Positions 47,544 to 54,269 of a DNA stretch of 57,213 nt are shown piece after piece. Within the stretch, counting starts at the first letter, position 1, and each line of letters opens with the position of its first letter. Source of the DNA: a virus. Under the pieces are notes generated by a model. The model saw only the letters and a program-made list of their open reading frames with translations. It had not been told where the DNA came from and did not search any database. The position numbers and the translations under genes were made by a program. The DNA lies in the IMG/VR virus record IMGVR_UViG_3300036828_000780, positions 1 through 57,213 of that record; one strand, 5' to 3'.

Positions 47544-49634
47544 ATGGCGCACGAAGTGACCTTGCCGAGCGGCGAAGTCGTCGAGTTCCCGGACGAGATG
47601 CCGGACGACGCAATCGCTCAGGCGCTCAAGGGCTATTCGACCGCCCCGGCCGGCGCTGCCGCGGCGGCTCAACCTCAACCCGCACCTGATCCCAACATCC
47701 CCGGTTATCTGCCGCCCGGCGGCGCGGCCCCGGGGGCGGTCATTCCGCCGCCGGAATTGCCCGGCGGCCGGCTGGGGCCGGTTGGCGGATCGGCGGCGAT
47801 CAAGGGGCTCGCCGAGGGGGTTGGGTTGCCGGGTGATCTCGCGGCGCTGGCGCTGCCGGCGCCGATTGCCGAGCGGTTGCCGACCAGCACCGCGATCGAG
47901 GCGCCATTGCGCCGCTGGGGCCTCATCGACACGCCGGCCTCGCAACCACGCGACTTTGGCGAGCGCATCCTCGCCGGTGCCGGCGAGAGCATCGGCTCGG
48001 CGCTGCCTTATGCGTTGGCCGGCCCGGCCGGAGAGCTCGCGGCTGGCGCCGGCGGCGCGCGCGCGGCCGGCAGTCTCGCCAAGACTTTGGCGCAGACGGC
48101 GACGGAGGCTGGCGGGGCCGGCGCTGGGAGCGCGGTCGGGCAGGAATATTGGCCCGGCGCCGGCGGCCCGGTCGGCGCCTTAGCGGGGCTGATCGCCGGT
48201 GGCGGCGTGCGCGGCGTTTTGGGGCGCGGGGTCAGCGCGGCGGCCGGCGCCGAGGCGGCCGTGCCGGCGGCGATGGGGCGCCTCGGGATGACCCCGCGGT
48301 TGGCCGGCGACGTTACCGGCAGCGACATCCTCAAGGGGGTGCAGTCGACCGCGCTGCGCGCGCCGGGCGGCGGTCTGGCGCAGGAGGCCTTACAGAAGAC
48401 GTTGACCGAGTTTGGCAACGCCGCCGACAGCGCCGCCGGGCGCATGGGGGCGCCAGTCTCGCTCGAAGACGCCGGGACGGCGCTGCAGGACCGCGCTCGG
48501 CAATGGTATGGGCAATGGAAGGGCGACCAGGCGGCGGCGTGGAACGCGCTCGATCAGAAGGTGCCGGACACGACGCCGGTGTCGATGACCGGCGTCAATC
48601 AGACCTTGGGCCGCCTCGGCGGCCGCGGCGGTGGCGCGACGCCGCAGATCTCGGCGATCATGGGCGACCCGGTGGCGCAGAACCTGCAGACCGCGCTGAG
48701 CGCCGATCTGCCGTCGACCGTGCCGGGGTTTGACAATCTGCCGTGGCAGAGCGTCAAGAACTGGCGCAGCCAGGTCGGCGAGCGGCTTGAGCAGTCGCTG
48801 CTCGCCAACAGCGCCGATCAGACCGACTGGCGGGCGCTTTATGGCGGGTTGTCCGATGCGATGAAGGGTGCGGCGCAGAACCAGGGCGCCGCGGACGAAT
48901 TCGCCAACGCCGCGGGCGTAACCGCAAGGGGGCACCTGTTCCACGACAATGTCGTCAGCGGGGTCATCGATCATCCCGACCCCGCGCGGAACACGATCCC
49001 GGCGGCCGGGGCGGCCAATTTTGCGTTGAGCGGCAGCAACATCGGCGGTGCTCAGGGCGGCCAGCGGCTGCAGGCGATCCGCGACACGATGGGCGATGCG
49101 GCGGCCGACGAGCTCGCCGCCTTCAAATTGCGCAGCATGGCTTCGGCCAAGCCGTTCGGCCAATCGGCGGCCGGCGACGCGGCGTCGCCGACCAGCTTTC
49201 TGACCGCCTGGAACACGCTGTCGCCGGGCGCCAAGGACGCGCTCTACGGCGACCCGGCGCGGCGGGGCGAGATCAATGATCTGCTGACGGTTGCGGGGTC
49301 GATGAAAGATACCGCGACGCGGTTCGGCAACCCGTCGGGGACCGCCGGTGCCGGATTGCACGCCGGGACCTTGGCGTCGATCCTGGCAGCGCCGGAAGCG
49401 ATCGGGGCCGGCTATTACGCTGGCGGGATACCGGGTGCGGCGGCGGGTGCGGCGACGGCCTCGATCCCGATGCTGATCGGGCCGACGGCCGCCAATCTGA
49501 CGGCGCGACCGGCGCTGACGCGGGCGCTGGCGCAGCCGAGCCTGGCTCCCAGCGTCATTCCGCGCTGGCTGACCAGGCTTGGGGCGGCCGCGCCGCAGCT
49601 CAGCAATGTGCTGGCTGGCGAAACGCCGCGCTAA
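47544..49634 (+). CDS. Large internal virion / ejection protein
   Basis: 696 residues. A small N-terminal domain (HEVTLPSGEVVEFPDEMPDD) is followed by a Pro-rich stretch, several glycine/alanine-rich hydrophobic segments (SALPYALAGPAGELAAGAGG, GPVGALAGLIAGGGVRGVLG) that could enter membranes, and a long helical body (AARGHLFHDNVVSGVI-like region). The length and place after the transglycosylase fit the large ejection protein of podophages. No catalytic motif seen. Confidence 0.65.
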   Translation: MAHEVTLPSGEVVEFPDEMPDDAIAQALKGYSTAPAGAAAAAQPQPAPDPNIPGYLPPGGAAPGAVIPPPELPGGRLGPVGGSAAIKGLAEGVGLPGDLAALALPAPIAERLPTSTAIEAPLRRWGLIDTPASQPRDFGERILAGAGESIGSALPYALAGPAGELAAGAGGARAAGSLAKTLAQTATEAGGAGAGSAVGQEYWPGAGGPVGALAGLIAGGGVRGVLGRGVSAAAGAEAAVPAAMGRLGMTPRLAGDVTGSDILKGVQSTALRAPGGGLAQEALQKTLTEFGNAADSAAGRMGAPVSLEDAGTALQDRARQWYGQWKGDQAAAWNALDQKVPDTTPVSMTGVNQTLGRLGGRGGGATPQISAIMGDPVAQNLQTALSADLPSTVPGFDNLPWQSVKNWRSQVGERLEQSLLANSADQTDWRALYGGLSDAMKGAAQNQGAADEFANAAGVTARGHLFHDNVVSGVIDHPDPARNTIPAAGAANFALSGSNIGGAQGGQRLQAIRDTMGDAAADELAAFKLRSMASAKPFGQSAAGDAASPTSFLTAWNTLSPGAKDALYGDPARRGEINDLLTVAGSMKDTATRFGNPSGTAGAGLHAGTLASILAAPEAIGAGYYAGGIPGAAAGAATASIPMLIGPTAANLTARPALTRALAQPSLAPSVIPRWLTRLGAAAPQLSNVLAGETPR

Positions 49635-49652
49635 CCGAAATTACTCAGGGTT

Positions 49653-49724
49653 TTACTTAGAATAGTGAACGAGACAGACCAGCGTCATGAAGAGCGGCAG
49701 CATCACGCAAAACACAAAGAACAT
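49653..49724 (-). CDS. 23-residue membrane peptide
   Basis: MFFVFCVMLPLFMTLVCLVH plus YSK. A single hydrophobic helix, with AGGGAG five to ten bases before the ATG at 49724. It starts two bases after the lipoprotein stop, so it is likely co-translated. Small phage peptides of this kind may act in lysis or superinfection exclusion. Confidence 0.45.
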   Translation of the reverse strand: MFFVFCVMLPLFMTLVCLVHYSK

Positions 49725-49726
49725 TT

Positions 49727-50158
49727 TCAGCTCCCTTTGCACCAGTTCGGATATTGAGCCTGCGCCTGGGTGGTCGCCGGGCCGTGACTGCCGTCGAAGG
49801 GATTTACCCATGCGCCGCAGAATTTCACTTCGTTGCCGGCGATGTAGGCGGCGCGACCGAGCCAGTCGCGCGGGCGATAGCAGTAGGGAATCGTGGCGTC
49901 GCTCGACGACAGCAGGGAGACGGTGCAGCGGTCGTCTGCCACGGACCATTCATAGCCGCCGGCCTCCATGCATGTCCTTAAAAACGCGCCGCGCCGGCCA
50001 TCCCATGTCGTGTTGAATCCGTTCCGGGTGTCGCTGGCGGTGATCGGGTAAGTGCGCTCCGCGTCTAGCTGGCAGGCGAGCAGCTTTTGTTTCTGATCGT
50101 CAAAGCAGCCTGCGAGTCCTACGGTCAGCGCGACGGCGGCGAAGAAGGCGGTTTTCAT
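49727..50158 (-). CDS. Cys-rich lipoprotein
   Basis: 143 residues from the ATG at 50158 (AAAGGGA box). A lipoprotein signal ends in VGLAGC (Cys18 for lipidation). The mature part has several Cys residues (LLACQ, FLRTCMEAGGYEW, DRCTV, IPYCYRPRDW, KFCGAW, NWCKGS), probably disulphide-bonded in the periplasm. Phage lipoproteins often block superinfection or serve as spanins; here it is outside the lysis cassette, so a lysogen function is preferred. Confidence 0.7.
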   Translation of the reverse strand: MKTAFFAAVALTVGLAGCFDDQKQKLLACQLDAERTYPITASDTRNGFNTTWDGRRGAFLRTCMEAGGYEWSVADDRCTVSLLSSSDATIPYCYRPRDWLGRAAYIAGNEVKFCGAWVNPFDGSHGPATTQAQAQYPNWCKGS

Positions 50159-50193
50159 CGGTTTCCCTTTGGGGTTGCGGGTTGTGGTAGGGT

Positions 50194-50363
50194 GCGCGGC
50201 ACCGCCGATCCGGCCTCTTCCGTTGGCGTCGCGGTCGGGCTCAAACCGACGCGGGCGACGACGCGAAGGGGACCGAGCCTGGCTCCCCGGTCGCTCGGGG
50301 AGGCCGTCCTGGCTCGCTCCGGAGGGTCCTCGGATCATCGGGACCGGATCGGCGGTGCCGCGC
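50194..50363. ncRNA. Candidate structured RNA closed by a 20-bp stem
   Basis: In the 211-bp gap 50159-50369, GCGCGGCACCGCCGATCCGG (50194-50213) is perfectly complementary to 50344-50363. The 130 bases between fold into a long hairpin (CCTCTTC/GAAGGGG, inner GTCGG/CCGAC), a second (GAGCC/GGCTC with inner CTCCCCG/CGGGGAG) and a weaker third (GGTCC/GGACC). A closed multibranch of about 170 nt fits an RNA gene or a leader. A DNA-level role (inverted site) is also possible. Strand is undecided. Confidence 0.45.
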
Positions 50364-50369
50364 CTCGGC

Positions 50370-50576
50370 CTAGTGCTTGGCCGAATTGGGGATGCGGATC
50401 GATACCTCGACCTCATCCCACGTCGAGTCGGCCAGCCGTAGGAAATCCGCCTTGGCGTGGCCGCTCGCCTTTAGAACCGTGATCAAGTCGACCAGCATGC
50501 CCTCGACGTCGACGGTGACGCCGCCGTCGGGGGTCGCCGTCGTGTAGGCGTTGAGCCGTTCCATGCCTTTTGCCAT
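50370..50576 (-). CDS. Small hypothetical protein
   Basis: 68 residues; the ATG overlaps the previous stop. Contains NAYTTATPDGGVTVDVEGML, a helix (VDLITVLKASGHAKADFLRL) and a beta end. No family is recognised. Confidence 0.55.
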   Translation of the reverse strand: MAKGMERLNAYTTATPDGGVTVDVEGMLVDLITVLKASGHAKADFLRLADSTWDEVEVSIRIPNSAKH

Positions 50577-51229
50577 CACGCCGCCTCCGTCGCGCGGTGT
50601 GCGGTCAAAAGGCGGTCGCGATACTGGCGGACCATCTTGGCGTAGGTATTGACGCCGTTGCACTGGTAGTCCGCGACGCCGTTCCAATCGCCCGCCGCGG
50701 CCAGCTCGGCCAGCCGGTCGAAACGCTTCTGATAATGCGCGTTGGCGTGGCTGGTGACGTCTGGCTTGGCCGGCGCCTCGCCGCGGGCGGCCGCCTCATC
50801 GGCTTCGCGCGCCTTGCCGCGGCGCGGCTCGCTGGCCGGGGTCGGCCGGGTGGCGCGCCGGCGCGGCGCGGTGAGGCCGACCGCCTCGGCGACCTGGTCT
50901 AAGGTCAGGCTGCCCGCGGCGATCAATTGCTGCAGCCGGGTTATCACGGCCGCCAGCTCGACGTCGGCGGCCGGCGCTGGCAGGCCGGCGAAGTGAGTTC
51001 CGATCGTGCCGGGGAACCAGGTGGCCGGGCTGGCCGGCGCCTCGGCCTCGGCCGGGGCGGGCTCGACCGGCGCTTCGACCGGCGCGGCCTCGGTGTGCCA
51101 GGCGATCGCGAAGCGGCCGCCGTCGGCGGGCTCGATTGTATAGGCGGCGGCCGGGGCGTTGCCGCTGGCGAGCCGTTTCTCGGCCGCCCGGCGGGCGTTG
51201 TGGCGTAGCGAAAAAGCGAATTCGGTCAT
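50576..51229 (-). CDS. Hypothetical protein with helical C-terminal domain
   Basis: 217 residues from the ATG at 51229 (GGAGA box). The N-terminal strip (FAFSLRHNARRAAEKRLASG, then YTIEPADGGRFAIAWHT) is followed by an Ala/Pro-rich linker, a helix (LQQLIAAGSLTLDQVAEAVG), a basic Pro-rich segment and a C-terminal domain (HYQKRFDRLAELAAAGDWNG, VNTYAKMVRQYRDRLL) seen in DNA- or chromatin-associated prophage proteins. The function is unknown. A tandem TTGAC element lies upstream. Confidence 0.55.
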   Translation of the reverse strand: MTEFAFSLRHNARRAAEKRLASGNAPAAAYTIEPADGGRFAIAWHTEAAPVEAPVEPAPAEAEAPASPATWFPGTIGTHFAGLPAPAADVELAAVITRLQQLIAAGSLTLDQVAEAVGLTAPRRRATRPTPASEPRRGKAREADEAAARGEAPAKPDVTSHANAHYQKRFDRLAELAAAGDWNGVADYQCNGVNTYAKMVRQYRDRLLTAHRATEAA

Positions 51230-51285
51230 TGGGTTATCTCCGGTTGGTACGACGGACAACATGGTCCGCGACCGGCGACAACCAA

Positions 51286-51306
51286 GGCGTCAATTGACGT
51301 CAATCC
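51286..51306 (-). promoter_or_regulatory. Tandem TTGAC element
   Basis: On the minus strand ATTGACGTCA-ATTGACGCC: two TTGACG boxes ten bases apart. It overlaps the stop of the upstream gene and points at the gene starting at 51229. Confidence 0.45.
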
Positions 51307-51599
51307 GGGGGTGCGACGATCGATCCAGCGCGGTTCTCATCGGTCCGACGGGGCGGGGTCATCGAAGACGGTGAGCCGCCGATCCGTTCGGCGACGTGCA
51401 GGAGCAGCGCCAGCATGTGGGTCATGCGTGCTTCCTGCACGGCGAACCGGGCCTCCAGCGCGGTGAACCGGGCCTCGATTGCGCCGATACGGGTTTCGAG
51501 CCCGCCAAGCCGCAATTCCATTGCCGTGAAAAGTTGCTGCAAATCGCGCACTACGGCGGTCAATGCGAGCACCCGCGTCCCGAGCGTTTCGAGGGTCAT
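51300..51599 (-). CDS. Coiled-coil protein
   Basis: 99 residues; the ATG overlaps the previous stop. Heptad repeats run through LQQLFTAMELRLGGLETRIG, AIEARFTALEARFAVQEARM, ending in a Pro/Arg-rich tail. Likely trimeric or dimeric. No family is recognised. Confidence 0.6.
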   Translation of the reverse strand: MTLETLGTRVLALTAVVRDLQQLFTAMELRLGGLETRIGAIEARFTALEARFAVQEARMTHMLALLLHVAERIGGSPSSMTPPRRTDENRAGSIVAPPD

Positions 51600-51814
51600 C
51601 CGAGCGCCCCGACTTTGGCGGCTACTCGCAGCAGTAGCCACAGGCTGGGCGCGCCGAAGATCGTCAGGAGCGCATAGACGCCGCCGAGCATCCATTTCAC
51701 CAGTCGCAGATCGGTGTCATGGACCGCGAGTTCTTCCGCGGCGGCTTGTGCCTCCGCGTCCGAGACCCCGGCGGCTTTCAGCGCCGCATAGGTCTTGCCC
51801 ATCATTATCGCCAT
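51596..51814 (-). CDS. Small membrane protein (DUF1640/Bdr-like)
   Basis: 72 residues. An amphipathic helix (GKTYAALKAAGVSDAEAQAA) and an acidic segment lead to one or two transmembrane helices (WMLGGVYALLTIFGAPSLWL). The arrangement resembles Bdr/DUF1640 proteins and pairs naturally with the coiled-coil gene translated from the overlapping start. The function is unknown. Confidence 0.55.
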   Translation of the reverse strand: MAIMMGKTYAALKAAGVSDAEAQAAAEELAVHDTDLRLVKWMLGGVYALLTIFGAPSLWLLLRVAAKVGALG

Positions 51815-51830
51815 CCCGTTTGGTCCTCGC

Positions 51831-52076
51831 TCATTTGGCGCCCCGCCTCCCGGCCGCCTTGAGGCGATCGAGTACACGCTCGGCAGTGACGGCCTTGAGG
51901 CCTAGATCGAGCAGGTAATTGATCGCCGCGGTTTTGGTCGGCTTGGGGCCTGGTGTCTCGTCGATCCAGGCGTCGATGCGCGCCGCCAGCTCGGGGGTGA
52001 TCCGGCTGGGGATGCGCGTGCTCGGCGCCGGCTGTTTGGTGATATGCGCGAGGCCGCGCCCGACGGGTTTCGCCAT
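51831..52076 (-). CDS. Ribbon-helix-helix regulator
   Basis: 81 residues with AAGGAT before the ATG. A basic N-terminus precedes STRIPSRITPELAARIDAWI, then KPTKTAAINYLLDLGLKAVT: the strand-helix-helix of MetJ/Arc-type dimers. It probably represses its own promoter; a palindrome CCAGA-AAAC-TCTGG lies in its leader. It is the first gene of the leftward accessory operon. Confidence 0.7.
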   Translation of the reverse strand: MAKPVGRGLAHITKQPAPSTRIPSRITPELAARIDAWIDETPGPKPTKTAAINYLLDLGLKAVTAERVLDRLKAAGRRGAK

Positions 52077-52093
52077 AAGGGACTAATCCTTAT

Positions 52094-52131
52094 CCAGAGT
52101 TTTCTGGCGTCAATATAGGTCAACTGGCGCC
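52094..52131 (-). promoter_or_regulatory. Promoter/operator of the RHH operon
   Basis: Minus strand: TTGACC-TATA-TTGACGCC (boxes ten bases apart), then CCAGA-AAAC-TCTGG (52094-52107), then AAGGAT before the start at 52076. The palindrome is a likely RHH-protein operator. The reverse direction leads into the fibre gene. Confidence 0.5.
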
Positions 52132-52155
52132 GGCTTGCCAAGGGGGGTTTTGCCT

Positions 52156-53808
52156 ATGCCGTGGAACGGGTCGGGGGTGTTCACCCGCCTCTACAACTGG
52201 GTTGCCGACCGCGACAATGGCGTCGACATCATGGCCTCGCGCGTCGACGGCGACGCCGACGACATTGTGCAGGGCCTGATGAACTGCCTGACGCGCGACG
52301 GGCAGACCGTGCCGGTCGCTAATCTGCCGATGCGCGGCTATCGCTTCACCGGCGCCGGCGCCGGGGTCAACAGCGGCGATTTCGCGACGATCGGCCAGCT
52401 CGGCAACGGCAGTTTTGCGGCGAATTTCCAATCGCTCACGCTGGCCGGGACGTTGACCGTGTCGGGCGCGTCGACCCTCTCCGCGGTCACCGCCAGCAGC
52501 CTCACGGTCGGCGGGCAATTGACGACCACCGAGCTGACGGTCACCGACCGGGCGGCGATCTATCAGCTCGATTTCGGCAGGTCGCTGGCAACCCGCACCG
52601 GCTATATCGACGGCAACACCGGGAACATTGGGACGACCGGCGCGCTGATTGCCCAGGGCGTGATCCAAGGCAACGGCAGCCGGGTCATTGTCGAGGGCGG
52701 CTCCGCGCCGTCCTTTGCCATGTTCAACACGGCTGGCGGCGGCCCTTACGCGGTGTTCAACGCGGCCGGGTATCTGGGTTTCGGCCCGTGCGACGGGTCG
52801 GGCAACCCGACGGCGTTTTTCCAATGGATTGACGGGTCGGGCAATGTCAGCATGGGGTACAATCTAACCGTCAACGGCATCGGCACCTTTGCCGGAGCGC
52901 TGAACAGCGCGGATGCTATTGTGTCGCGCGGCGCCAATGCCGCGTTTGCGTTCGAGGATCGCGCCGCGCCCGGCCAGAATTGGTTGTTGTACGCTAACGC
53001 GGGGTTGGCCCGCCTGTGGTTCGGCGGCGACCGGCTCACCGTCAGTAGCGCCGGCGATCTGAGCGTGCGCGAGGACGTCACGGTCGGGCGCAATTTGCAG
53101 GTCCTCGGGTCGGCGGCCATCTCCGGTCCGCTGCACGTCGTCGGTTATGCGACGTTCGACAACGGCGCCAACATCTCGAATGTGTCGCTGAGCGGTCCGG
53201 TCTATGCCAGCGGCGATATCACCAGCGGCGGCGCGTTTCATGCGGCGGCCGGCTCTAATTCGACCTTTGCCACAATCACCGCCGGCACGATCAATTTCAA
53301 CGGGGGCTATGTCAACGGCGATCTTACCACCGCTGGCGCGCTGCACGCGTCGACCGGCACTTCGACCTTTGCCACACTCCACGCTAACGATGTCGAGGGC
53401 GACGTCGTGCGCGCCGGGTCGGGCGGCATGTATTGCGCCGGCGATATGGGGATCACCGGCAATCTGACGGTCGACGGCCTCATCAACGGCACGACGGTTT
53501 CCGACCGCCTGGTCAAGCGCAACATCGAGCGCTGGCGCCCGGGCCTCGCCGAGGTGCTGCGGCTGGAGCCGGTGCGCTTCGAATATAACGGCCGCGGCGG
53601 CACGACCGACGACGGGCGCGCCCGTTATGGGCTGGTCGCCAACGACGTCGTCGAGGTGTTGCCCGAGCTGGTCGGCGAAAAGCGCGTGCTGCTGCGACCC
53701 GGCGACGACCCCACCGTCATCAGGACGCTCGACCCGGCGCCGCTCGTCTATGTGCTGGTCAATGCCGTGCAGCAGCTCGCGGCGCGGCTCGACGGCCGGG
53801 GCCTCTAA
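52156..53808 (+). CDS. Tail fibre with S74 chaperone domain, first copy
   Basis: 550 residues from the ATG at 52156 (AGGGGGG box). The N-terminal domain (MPWNGSGVFTRLYNWVADRD to DDIVQGLMNCL) is paralogous to the second fibre. The shaft is made of short beta repeats (TLAGTLTVSGASTLSAVTAS and similar). The C-terminal intramolecular chaperone has TTVSDRLVKRNIERWRPGLA, with the Ser and Lys of the S74 self-cleaving dyad, then YGLVANDVVEVLPELVGEKR. It forms a trimeric host-recognition fibre and cleaves off its chaperone. Confidence 0.82.
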   Translation: MPWNGSGVFTRLYNWVADRDNGVDIMASRVDGDADDIVQGLMNCLTRDGQTVPVANLPMRGYRFTGAGAGVNSGDFATIGQLGNGSFAANFQSLTLAGTLTVSGASTLSAVTASSLTVGGQLTTTELTVTDRAAIYQLDFGRSLATRTGYIDGNTGNIGTTGALIAQGVIQGNGSRVIVEGGSAPSFAMFNTAGGGPYAVFNAAGYLGFGPCDGSGNPTAFFQWIDGSGNVSMGYNLTVNGIGTFAGALNSADAIVSRGANAAFAFEDRAAPGQNWLLYANAGLARLWFGGDRLTVSSAGDLSVREDVTVGRNLQVLGSAAISGPLHVVGYATFDNGANISNVSLSGPVYASGDITSGGAFHAAAGSNSTFATITAGTINFNGGYVNGDLTTAGALHASTGTSTFATLHANDVEGDVVRAGSGGMYCAGDMGITGNLTVDGLINGTTVSDRLVKRNIERWRPGLAEVLRLEPVRFEYNGRGGTTDDGRARYGLVANDVVEVLPELVGEKRVLLRPGDDPTVIRTLDPAPLVYVLVNAVQQLAARLDGRGL

Positions 53809-53840
53809 AACCTTTTCTGTCAACCGAAAGGAGAAATGCT

Positions 53841-54257
53841 GTGGCACGCAGGCTGGAATTGCGCGCGGTCGAGTTGGCCGACGTCGGGGGCAACCCGCAG
53901 ATCCTCGATTACGGGGTCATGATGATGCTGATCTTGCGGCAAGCGCCGCGCGGCGGCCTGACGCTCGACGACATGGTGAAATCGGTCGACGCGCTAAAAC
54001 CGATCCGCGCCGCGGCCGAGGCTGGGGCCGATCATGTCGTGTTGCCCGACGAGCACTGGCGCACCCTAGTCGACAAGCTCGCGGCCTTCCCGTTTGCGGT
54101 GGCCGATCCGGTGCTGGTCGAGTTTGGCCTGATGATCCGCGACGCGCCGGAAATCGGCGCCGGCGCCGGCAATGGCCTCGCCGAGGCGGCGGTTCAGCAA
54201 AGTCTGGCGCCGCCGGGCGGTACGACCGGGGCGATCGCCGCCGGCGGGCGCGCCTAA
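53841..54257 (+). CDS. Small protein between the fibre genes
   Basis: 138 residues from a GTG with AAAGGAG upstream. Helical (LDYGVMMMLILRQAPRGGLT, LDDMVKSVDALKPIRAAAEA, WRTLVDKLAAFPFAVADPVL) with a Gly/Ala-rich end. It may be a fibre chaperone or adaptor, by position only. Confidence 0.55.
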   Translation: MARRLELRAVELADVGGNPQILDYGVMMMLILRQAPRGGLTLDDMVKSVDALKPIRAAAEAGADHVVLPDEHWRTLVDKLAAFPFAVADPVLVEFGLMIRDAPEIGAGAGNGLAEAAVQQSLAPPGGTTGAIAAGGRA

Positions 54258-54269
54258 AGGAGCCCGTCG

